Assembly: GCF_000281045.1 (NCBI RefSeq)
Contig: NW_008246081.1
Span: 384,986-448,985 of the forward strand
From: Saprolegnia diclina VS20
Taxonomy: Eukaryota; Oomycota; Saprolegniomycetes; Saprolegniales; Saprolegniaceae
Direction of reading: 5' to 3'
DNA: 64,000 nt
Part shown: piece by piece, positions 43,204 through 51,488 of the stretch
Numbering within the stretch: the first letter of the stretch is position 1
How the letters are laid out: the number at the start of each line of letters is the position of its first letter
Program-made: the position numbers and the translations under genes
The notes under the pieces: model-generated
The model's database searches: none
The model's input: only the letters and a program-made list of their open reading frames with translations
Told to the model about the DNA's origin: nothing

Positions 43204-43600
43204 ATGTCGGAGGTTGAAGAGACGCTCGAGCGCATCAAGAACCACAAGGGTGTCGAAGGCTACGTGATTGCGGACAAGAACGGCGCGGTGCTGCGCCGCC
43301 ACCCGCACATGGACACGGCGAGCGCCGAGCGCTACTCGAGCTTCATGAAGGAGCTCACGACGAAGGCGCGCGGCGTCGTGCGCGACCTCAACCCCAAGGT
43401 ACGTACGACCACGACGACGCTCTTTCCGACATACGATGCATGTAGAACGACCTGCAGTACCTGCGCATTCGCCTCAAGAAGTTTGAGATCCTCGTCGCCC
43501 ACGGTACGACAAACCTCGCGTCTGCCCGCTCATGCATGCACTCGTAGAGAAGGAGTTCCTCGTCATTGTGATTCAGAAATGGTCGCCCAATGCGACGTAG
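43204..43600 (+). CDS. DYNLRB: Dynein light chain roadblock/LC7
   Basis: Three exons: 43204-43398, 43446-43503, 43548-43600 (101 residues), the family's usual length. Roadblock light chains dimerise on dynein intermediate chains in cytoplasmic and axonemal motors. The product starts MSEVEETLERIKNHKGVEG, matching the animal MAEVEETLKRIQSQKGVQG start. It continues with ATSAERYSSFMKELTTKAR-like helices, VRDLNPKNDLQYLRIRLKK and FLVIVIQKWSP, all canonical. Earlier in-frame ATGs would add a poor N-terminal extension, so 43204 is preferred. It fits with the dynein heavy chain elsewhere in the window. Confidence 0.92.
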
Positions 43601-43642
43601 GACGACAAAGAAGCAATACAATCGTTGCGTGTACAGTCGTAT

Positions 43643-45403
43643 CTACGAGAGGCCGTGGAGGCGGGCCTTGACGAGCGCATGGCGGGCGACGACGTAGTCC
43701 CAGTCGTCTTTTGTCACGGTGGCGTGACCGACGCTCACAGCATGCAGTCGCACAACGCGCACCAAGCGGTGCAAGTCGTCCGCCTACCCCGAGCATGAAC
43801 CGTCATTGCATCGAAAGTGGTCATACCCCAACAGTCGCGTCGGCTCGGCGCTGGTCAATGTACCACTGCTCGGCCAGCGCCGCGCCTTCGTTGCCCAGGT
43901 CCGTGTTAAAGTGGCGGTAGACGGCGAGGTAGATGCGAAAGCACTGCAGCAGCGCGTCCGAGTAGGGTCCATCTCGCGTTGTCGTCGTCGTTGGCTGCAG
44001 CGGGACGTACAGCGTTGTCGGGAGGATCGACTAGCAGCAGCTGAGTGCATGGAACGACCGTCGGAGGCGCACCTTGGAGGTCGAGACACAAATGACTTTG
44101 GTATCTTGGTTGAACTCTTTCTTGTAGAACCGAAAGTCGTAGGGCAGCGCTTGGTGCTCGACGAGCGTCATGAGCGCAGCCATGTTGTGCGTCCCCTTGT
44201 CATCGAGCTACACGTCGGTAGATGCATAAAAGCCACATGCAGCAGTCAATGAACCTGTCCCGTGGTCAAGTTGGCCTCGTTGACGACGAGCGTGCTTCCG
44301 TCCGGCAGCTGCAGTAGCCCCGGGTGGAGGTACTCGATGTCGTAATCCTAGCATCCGACGACGTAAGCGCCAGGCAAACACACAAGCCATACCTTTTGAG
44401 GAAAGTAGAGCGCGTCGTGCAAGGCGGCGAGCGACAAGTCCAACGACAAGCACGATGGCACGAGCGCATGCAACGACTGCTCGAGCCCGGTAAAGTCCGT
44501 CGCGCTCATGGATGGCCAGATCACGTTGAGCGAGAGGTGCCCGAACGGCATCGAGACGTCCGAGCGGTTGTAGACGCGCGAGAGGAGCACGAGCAGGAGG
44601 TACTCGGCCACGACCATATCGCCGTGCGCCGCTGTCGTAGCGAGGTACCCCAAAAGCTGCGCCCGCATCTCCTCCACGGACGTTGGCTGACCCAGCCGCT
44701 GGGCCCACTCGGCAGCGGCCCACGCCGTCGGGTTGGCCATGTCCTCGCGGAAACCGACGTCCTGACCAAAGGATATCTCGCTGGCGTCTACCTCGCTCTA
44801 TGAGCCCCTCTTTCTTCGCGCTAGTACGGTCGTACCTGTGGCGTGCAGCGTAGGAATGAACTCGATGGCACGCGCCTTCTCTTGCACCGTCGCGCTGTCG
44901 GCGTCTTTCCATTCGATGTCCATGTCATCGGGCGCCGCCTGCGGCGTCAAGTCGAGCTCGCCCACAAACTCGTACACGTGGTTCACTTTCCATAGCGTGC
45001 TGCCGTACGCGCGGACAATCACCTGGAACGGCGTCGGCGCCAGCGTCGTCGGCAGCGCCATGGGCTCGGACACGCGCACCGCCGGCGCTGGCATCGCAGC
45101 GTCCACACACTCCTCCTCCTCCTCGTTCTCCCGTCGCTTAGTCTTGCGGCTACCACGGCTGGCGGCAGCCGTTGGGTGCGCTACCTCGGCGGTTGCAGCG
45201 GACGTTGCAGTTGCAGATGCCCACGCCGTTTGCGCTGGGAGGGCTTCGCACCGGTACGGCGTTGTCTCGACGTACGTCTCGGCGCCATCCTTCAGTAGCA
45301 GCTGCGGCTGCCCAATGTCCCGCACGAGGCCAACGAAGCGCACGGTCGCGCCATGGGCGATGACGCCTTGGTCGAGCCGCGGCCGCGTCAAGAGAGCTGC
45401 CAT
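43643..45403 (-). CDS. MCMBP: MCM-binding protein (MCMBP)
   Basis: Six exons: 44836-45403, 44393-44787, 44255-44347, 44073-44207, 43827-44030, 43643-43783 (511 residues). MCMBP binds MCM3-7 complexes and promotes their assembly and unloading around S phase. Family landmarks in order: VRFVGLVRDIGQPQ, VRAYGSTLWKVNHVYEFVG, then after the first intron AEYLLLVLLSRVYNRSD. Next come EYLHPGLLQLPDGSTLVVN, LDDKGTHNMAALMTL and YDFRFYKKEFNQDTKVICV, then the C-terminal PTTLYVPLQP region. A charged, probably disordered stretch with KTKRRENEEEEE interrupts the N-terminal part. All introns are about 45 bases. It is divergent from the cold-shock gene with about 100 bases between starts; that gap holds an ACCGGATAAC site. 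Confidence 0.88.
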
Positions 45404-45425
45404 GCTTCGATTTTTTAACCGGTCA

Positions 45426-45433
45426 CCGGATAA
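45426..45433. promoter_or_regulatory. CCGGATAA site in the MCMBP/cold-shock divergent promoter
   Basis: Partial member of the recurrent motif, in the 98-base interval between two divergent start codons. An ACCGGT lies a few bases away. Confidence 0.3.
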
Positions 45434-45501
45434 CCGCGGGCGTTGAGTGGTCAGAGGAAGCCTTCATTTCGAAATCCCCACAGCGCCACCCAAGTCGCAA
45501 G

Positions 45502-46062
45502 ATGGCCCGTAGCACTTCCCCGTCCCCTCGCCGTGAGCGCAGCCTCTCGCCCGCCGGCCGCGGTGGCGACGACCGCCGGTCGCGCTCGCGCTCGCGCTCG
45601 GGCCACCGCAACGACGGCCCCAAGCGCATGCGCGGTACGGCCGCCCGCTGGAACGAGAAGGGCTTCGGCTTCATCAAGCCCGAGGACCCGTCGCAGAACG
45701 ACGTGTTCTGCCACTTCACGTCGATCCAGGACGGCAACTGCCTCCACGAAGGCGACACCGTCGAGTTTGAAATCCGGTTCGACGAAGCCAAGGGCAAGGA
45801 CCGCGCCGAGAACGTGACGGGCGGCCGCACCGAAGACCGCCGCGTCGGTGGCCGCTCGGGCGGTGAGTGCTACGACTACAAGCAGGGTCGCTGCCACCGT
45901 GGCGACTCGTGCAAGTTCTCGCACGACGGCGGTGACCGTGGTCGCAGCCGTGACCGCTATGACGACCGCCGCTACGACGACCGCCGCAGCCGTGACCGCT
46001 ACGATGACCGCCGCGGCCGTGATGATCGCTACGACGACCGCCGCGGCCGTGACCGCTACTAA
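45502..46062 (+). CDS. Cold-shock-domain plus CCCH zinc-finger RNA-binding protein
   Basis: 186 residues, one exon. The N-terminal 40 residues are rich in Arg-Ser dipeptides (RSRSRSRSGHR). A cold-shock domain follows at about 43-110, with RNP-1 KGFGFIKPED and RNP-2-like VFCHFTSI. A C-x8-C-x5-C-x3-H zinc finger (CYDYKQGRCHRGDSCKFSH) lies near 122-140. The tail is built from RDRYDDRR/GRDDRYDDRRG repeats. All parts bind single-stranded RNA or mediate RNP assembly, so a role in mRNA packaging, splicing or stress response is inferred. Combining a CSD, a CCCH finger and an RS/RDRYDD tail in such a small protein is unusual. The DNA behind the tail (about 45950-46060) is internally repetitive. Confidence 0.85.
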   Translation: MARSTSPSPRRERSLSPAGRGGDDRRSRSRSRSGHRNDGPKRMRGTAARWNEKGFGFIKPEDPSQNDVFCHFTSIQDGNCLHEGDTVEFEIRFDEAKGKDRAENVTGGRTEDRRVGGRSGGECYDYKQGRCHRGDSCKFSHDGGDRGRSRDRYDDRRYDDRRSRDRYDDRRGRDDRYDDRRGRDRY

Positions 46063-46813
46063 GCGGTCATGTGTTTTGCGTAGGTCTGGAAACACCCGAG
46101 CAGCTCCAAGCAAAGAAGACGCGACAAGAAGGACGTAGTGTGTGACTTGGCTTAAATCCGTTCGGGGTATATATTTTCCTTTATCCACCGCCCCCATACC
46201 CGGCCGTGCGCACTGCTGTGTCGACGTCCCGGGTTTCCTCCTCGTTCCGTTCTCTCGCCGCCTCTGCATCCTGCACCACAACGCGACGGCTACCTCTCGG
46301 TGCGGCGACTCTTCACCTCTCATCTCCACGGCGCTGGGCGTAATCGAACCAACATGAATCATCCTCTTCTGTATCATTCAATCGCTTCCTCTTGCTCATC
46401 TACTAGCAGTGCGACAAAGGCAGGAAGCGTCCATGTACCGGTAGCATGCAGCTAGGCCTCGGCGAGAATCTCGCCACGTCACCGCGCGGCTCGACCTCAC
46501 AACCCGGCTTGTCAAACCTGTCAGACTTCATCCGAATCCTATGTATTTTAACAGTTCTTGACAGTCTATAATTAGTGTGATCTAGTTGTTCCCCGCTTCA
46601 ATGGAAGCGCAGCCTCCAGATAGCGCTAATTGGACTGTCCATGTGCTCACCTCATGCAGCTTGGTCTGGCGAATTATATCTGTAGACGAGTCCTGTCGGC
46701 GCCTGCCATCAGTTTGGCCCGTCAAGGTTCAAGCTAAATAGTATGAATGTGAATTGGTGCATTATCATGCCTGAAATACTGTGAGGGACACATCGTCGAC
46801 GGTGCAGCGAGCC
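46063..46813. other. Long 3' and promoter gap
   Basis: 750 bases between the cold-shock gene and PIG-U. Checked for a minus-strand tRNA T-arm (GGTTCGATTAC near 46337-46347), but no matching stems exist. No exon chain found. AT-rich tracts near 46165 and 46545-46580. Confidence 0.4.
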
Positions 46814-48337
46814 ATGACCGACGGACCACCGCGAGTCGCCGGCGTCGTCGTCGCTGGCGTTGTGCTTCGCGCGCTCATCTTCTACTACGAGATCGACTAC
46901 GTACTTCAATACCGCCCGGAACTCACGACGCCATTGAATTCGCTGGAGCGGCTTCAAGAAGGCCTCTTCCTCGCTGGCGCCGGCTTGGACCCATACGCTG
47001 GCGACGTGTTCCACCAGCCGCCGCTCGTGTTGCTCGCCGCCATGGGCGTGCAATCGATGCCTCTTCACCTCTCGAGCCGGCTCGTGACGTGCCTCGGCGC
47101 GATTCTTCTCGACGTCCTCATTGCACTCGGCTTTGCCTCGGTCTGCCGCGCGTTCATTGCGACGCAGCACGCGCAGCAGTCGGAGAACAGCAAGGTGTGG
47201 CTCAACCACCCACCGCTCTCGCCGCTGCTGCAGCCCCGCTACCTCCCGCTGACGGTGGCTGCCGTGTACCTCTTCAACCCGTGGTCGCTCGCCACGTCCC
47301 TCGTGCGCTCGACCAGCCTCGTCACGTACGCAGCGATCGTGTGGAGCGTGGCGTTCGCCATGCAGCGTACGTCGTCGATCGGTTTGTGCTTGCGTCATGC
47401 GCTGCGTAGACCGCGTTCCGCTCGCGATCTGCCTGCTCGCGATCGCCACGTACATTGCCGTGTACCCCATCGTGCTCTTGCCGGCGCTGCTTCTCATGGC
47501 GTATCCAACCAAGCCCGTATTGTCGGCGGTGCGTTGTCCATCTCTTCTCCTGCTTGTGCTAAGACGCGTTTGCCTAGTCGTGGGGTCTTGCCACGAGCTT
47601 CTTTCTCCTGTACCTTGGGCTCTTTGTCTACCTCTCCAAGGTCGTCATGGGCGGCTGGGGTTTCCTCGATGTACGAGCGACTTGAGGCTCATGGGCCATG
47701 ACGACCGTGTCTCGTAGGCGACGTATCTCTGGGTCGTCCGGTATCCTGATTTGACGCCCAACATTGGCATCTTTTGGTACTTCTTCATGGAGCTCTTTGA
47801 CCGGTTCCGGAACTACTTCCTCTTCCTTCTGCACGTGCACCCGCTGCTGTACGTGCTGCCCGTCTACCTGCGCCTGCAGTACGTCATGCAACTCCATTTG
47901 CCTCGAGACTCATGCAAACGATGCGATAGATGCCGTCCGCTGGCCGCCACGGGCGTGCTGCTCGGGATCTTCGCCATCTTCGTAGCCTACCCCGCGCTGG
48001 GCGACTTTGGGCTCTTTGGCACGAGCCTGCTCTTACACCCGCGGTCGCTCATCGGTACGACCACTGCCTGCGACGGGGACGATGATGGACGATACGGCGA
48101 GTAGGCATGCGCCACACGTTTGTGCTGGCGACGGGCCTCGCGGTCGCGACCGTGCTCCTCCCCGTGATGCACTACCTCTGGCTCTTTCCGGGCTCTGGCA
48201 ACTCGAACTTTTTCTACAACCAGACGCTCGTGTTCCAGCTCTTTGGCGTCAAGGTCGTTGCCGAGTTCCTCACGGCGACGCTGCGCCGCGACAAGCAGCT
48301 CGACGAGTTTTGGAAGACGGCCAAGACCATGGGCTAG
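46814..48337 (+). CDS. PIGU: GPI transamidase subunit PIG-U (CDC91)
   Basis: Six exons: 46814-47366, 47410-47516, 47578-47670, 47718-47878, 47930-48054, 48105-48337 (423 residues; human 435). PIG-U is a multi-pass ER membrane subunit of the transamidase that attaches GPI anchors to proteins. Family motifs: an early TM helix, GLDPYAGDVFHQPPLVLL, VYLFNPWSLATSLVRST, NIGIFWYFFMELFDRFRNY, and the C-terminal WLFPGSGNSNFFYNQTL. About ten hydrophobic segments are present. Exon junctions fall within or beside membrane helices, and every junction restores the motif. It is convergent with SRRT, with under 50 bases between stop codons. Confidence 0.92.
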
Positions 48338-48384
48338 TGAGGTTTGCATACAAAACATACACGGCGCGACGCGCCACTAAGAAC

Positions 48385-50599
48385 CTACTCGTCTTGCTTT
48401 TGCTTCTTCTTGGGCGGCGGCAGCGACGTGAGCGCCGCGTCAAAGTCCAGCTCGACCTTCTTGTCCTTGAGCTGGTCCAAGTCCTGGTACGACGTGCTCA
48501 CTTGGCGCGGGTCGACCGGCAAGTCCCGCGGCAGCGGCGGCGGGCCGTCGCGGGGCATGTACGGGCGCGGCGGGCCGCGTTGGTAATACGGCGGCGGCGG
48601 GTTGTAGCCGCCGTGAAAGCCACGGCCACCACGGTCGCGATAATACCCGCCACCACCTCGGTACTGGTCGCCAAACGGCGGCGGGCCGCGGTAGCCACCA
48701 CCTACAAAGGATGCATTCTGCAAGGCTCAAGACGATCCCAACACATACCTTGGCGGTAGTCGTGGGGCGGCCGGCGCATGGCGTTCGGGCCGAGCGTCGG
48801 CTGGTTGACCGTGTCGTACGGCGGCAGCGGTCGGTCCGGGTCTTCGCGGTACGACTCCCACATGTAGCTCTCGCCGACCTTGGCAATCTTGTCAACGACA
48901 AGCTCCGGGTGTTTGTTGCGAATGTGCTTCTTCACAAAGTCGACCGTCTTGAAGAGCTTGGTGCAGAGGAGGCACCGGTGCTTCCCGTCGTCGCCCGCTT
49001 TCTCCGCATACGACGTGTACACGGGCTCGAGCGCGGCCTCCTCGCGGGCTTCGATGTCGTCGACGAGCGCAGCCTCGGCCGCCTTTTGGCTCGCGAGCTT
49101 CTCGGTCGCGTTGGCCGCGATCGCCGCCTCAATACGCTCGTCCAAGGCCGCCGACCAGCCGCCCCAGCCCGCGAGCACCTTGTTGTCGCGCGTCGCAAAC
49201 GTCTTGTGCTCGACCGCCTACTCGGAGACACCATGATGAAACCTCGACCACCGCACGGGACACGGTACATGGTTGTCCTCGACGTCGCGCTCGGTCGCGT
49301 CCGGACGGCAAAAGAGCGCCGGGTGCGCGTGCAGGATGTCGCCCATGTCGATGCACTGGACGCCGGCGTAATAAATAAAGTGGTGCACGCGGCGCAAGTA
49401 CGCAATCACAATATCGAGCTGGGCCGCTTCCGAGAGCGTCTCCTTGCTGTCCTTGACGTGGTGGAGGACGCTCGAGACGCCGTGGGCCGACGTCGCCCCG
49501 AAGACGCTTGCGTCCAACAAGGTCGCGAGGTGCAGCGCCTGCTGAAAGTCGTACGTGATGCGCGCTGGCAGCGACATGCACGTCGGCGTCTTGATCGGCG
49601 CGCGCGACCGATGCTGCGCGACTTGGAGCCGGATCGGCGCCGGCATCTCCGGGTCTTCGACGAGCACGTTCTGGAGCTTGGGCATCGCCTCGAGCGCCGC
49701 GGCCGCCGTCTCGTAGATGATGTACGCCGACCGGTCAAAGTCCAGGTCGCGCTTCTTGGCCGGGTCTGACAAGTGCAGCTCTTGGATCGGGCCGCCCTGT
49801 CGTGCGTCATATGAGCTCAAGTGGTGTCAAGGAGGAGACGGATACCGCGTTGACGACGGCTTCGGCCAACGCAGCGTACGGGCACGAGCATGGGATGCGG
49901 CGAATGTACAGAATCCGGTTGCCTTCTTCGACGTCGTTCTGGAACGACGCTTCGTTGGCCATGTTGGCTTCGTGGAAGGAGATTTGCATGGTCGCGACAC
50001 GCTCAAAGAACGCCTTGGCGTCGGCGGCCTTCTTCGCATTCTTCTGCAGCGTGAGGCGGTGGCGGATCGCAGGCGAGTAGCGCTCCTGCAGCCACTCCTC
50101 CGACTTGTGCGCGTCAAAGAAGACACGCATGAGGCCTTGAATGTACTTCTTCTTGTATTCCTCGTAGCTGCCACGTGGTGAGTATACGTCGAGAAAGAGG
50201 GACCTACCGCTGCTGGTAGACTTCGGGCGACGACTCGTCGTTTTGCTGCATCATAAAAGCCTTGTACGACATGAGCGGCTCGGGGCCGCGCGGGCGGCGC
50301 ATGCGATCGTCCGGACGCTCGTTCGACCGCCTTCTGCCGCGGAACGGGCTGCGGCTGCGCCGCCGGGGCGGGCTGCGATTGCGCGGCGAGTTGGAGCGTC
50401 GTCGATCCCGGCCGCGGCTACCGCTGCGACTCTTGCTCCGGCCCGCGCGCGGAGCAGGCGCTCCACTCGACGGCGCTGGCGCGTCCGCCGGCGGTGGCGG
50501 GTTGGCGTGCTGCGCCGGAGCGTCTTCGTTGTACGGCGCGTTGTCCTACGTTGCATCGCCACGTGCGTCCTGCTGCTGCCATGGCGCGCCACGTACCAT
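48385..50599 (-). CDS. SRRT: SRRT/ARS2 (serrate RNA effector)
   Basis: Six exons: 50597-50599 (ATG only), 50208-50545, 49846-50167, 49269-49796, 48749-49217, 48385-48701 (658 residues). ARS2 links the nuclear cap-binding complex to RNA export, decay and small-RNA processing. The N-terminus is rich in Pro/Ala, then Arg/Ser (RRRSNSPRNRSPPRRRSRS). The conserved core starts SYKAFMMQQNDESSPEVY, then VFFDAHKSEEWLQERY, YLRRVHHFIYYAGVQC and VLAGWGGWSAALDERI. The single C2H2-like zinc finger is CLLCTKLFKTVDFVKKHIRNKH. The C-terminus is Gly/Arg/Tyr-rich (GGGYRGPPPFGDQYRG) and basic. The start codon alone in exon 1, followed by gtacgt, is forced because exon 2 has no suitable in-frame ATG. The stop is 48 bases from PIG-U's. 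Confidence 0.85.
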
Positions 50600-51065
50600 G
50601 ACGGTCGGTTCTTCAAGCTCGTATTCGGCGCTTGGCAACTTTAAATGCTGGGCGCACCACAAACCTCCTTTCTTCGATTCCCATTTGGTGATTATCCAGT
50701 GATTTTTAACCAATCAAACATAGCGGCCCTTGCTAGGCACCGACTAAACGACTAAGCCTACCGAGGGTTTCCCACATTTTTCACATTGCGTTTCACACAT
50801 CGCACGTGGCACGCTCCCCGTCCTTGGCGCTCGCCAGCGCGCACCAAACACAAAGCACGACGTCTCGCACAGCGCAATAGCGCTACCACCTCAGCGGCTT
50901 GCAGGCATATCGAAACCCGATCAACAATAGAGGCAGCGCATGGAACAGCATCGACGCAACCGGTTGTTGGCCGCGTGACCAACTCGCCCTATACCGTCGG
51001 CTGCACCGTGCTTCTTGCATGCTCGGAGGCTCCTCATCGTTCAGTTAGTGGCTGTGTTTACGGAC
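50600..51065. other. Gap upstream of SRRT and the small W/Y-rich gene
   Basis: Promoter of SRRT (CCAAT-type ccaatcaaa at 50710-50718) and possible 5' exon(s) of the gene at 51066. A frame open from 50786 is not convincing. Confidence 0.35.
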
Positions 51066-51310
51066 ATGGAGCTACCCACGCGTGACTACTACCACTACAC
51101 ACCAGAGCGCTGGGTGTCTCGATGGAGGAGCGATCCATCGTATGGGGCCTGGTAGGTGGCGTCGAGACGCAGGCCTGTTGGGATCTGTCAGCCGTAGCTA
51201 GGTTCCCGCGCGTTCCAAGGCCGTTGTACGAAGATGGCGCCAAGTGGTTCCGTGCCAGCTGGATCCGCGTTCAAAATAGCATTTGCCGCCATGTTTTCCC
51301 TCCACTTTGA
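51066..51310 (+). CDS. Small Trp/Tyr-rich protein, two exons
   Basis: Model: exons 51066-51151 and 51202-51310, 64 residues, intron of 50 bases with agreeing phase. The joined product is very unlike random sequence: DYYHYTPERWVSRW, then SYGAWFPRVPRPLYEDGAKW and FRASWIRVQN. Such small, Trp/Tyr/Arg-rich proteins occur among accessory subunits of respiratory complexes, but I cannot name a family. The frame is also open upstream of the ATG (LIVQLVAVFTD), so an upstream exon, for example a targeting sequence, is possible. No predicted membrane helix within the part shown. Confidence 0.5.
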
Positions 51311-51401
51311 GCGTACTTAGCATTTCTCACCGCACTTTAGCGAGTCGCAGAGTGAAAAAAGGCGCGGGCTTTTGGCGGGAGGGCGGACTTAGTCGAGACG
51401 C

Positions 51402-51408
51402 ATCCGGA
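51402..51408. promoter_or_regulatory. ATCCGGA half-site upstream of CDC6
   Basis: Single half-site about 85 bases upstream of the CDC6 start codon. TTTGGCGGGA (51371-51380), identical to an E2F consensus (TTTSGCGC-like), also lies nearby. That would suit an S-phase gene, but it is inference. Confidence 0.35.
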
Positions 51409-51488
51409 CTTGAGTGGACGCGACGCTGCCTGGCGGCGGCTACGACCCATTTTCCCTTTGAAGCCCATCATCGGTACTTGGCAGTAGC

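Noticed and set aside
46337-46347. Possible tRNA T-loop (GGTTCGATTAC on the minus strand)
   Set aside because: Flanking bases do not form a T-stem, and no acceptor, D or anticodon arms could be placed.
46709-47512. 267-codon minus-strand frame
   Set aside because: Antisense to PIG-U exon 1, whose protein motifs are unmistakable.
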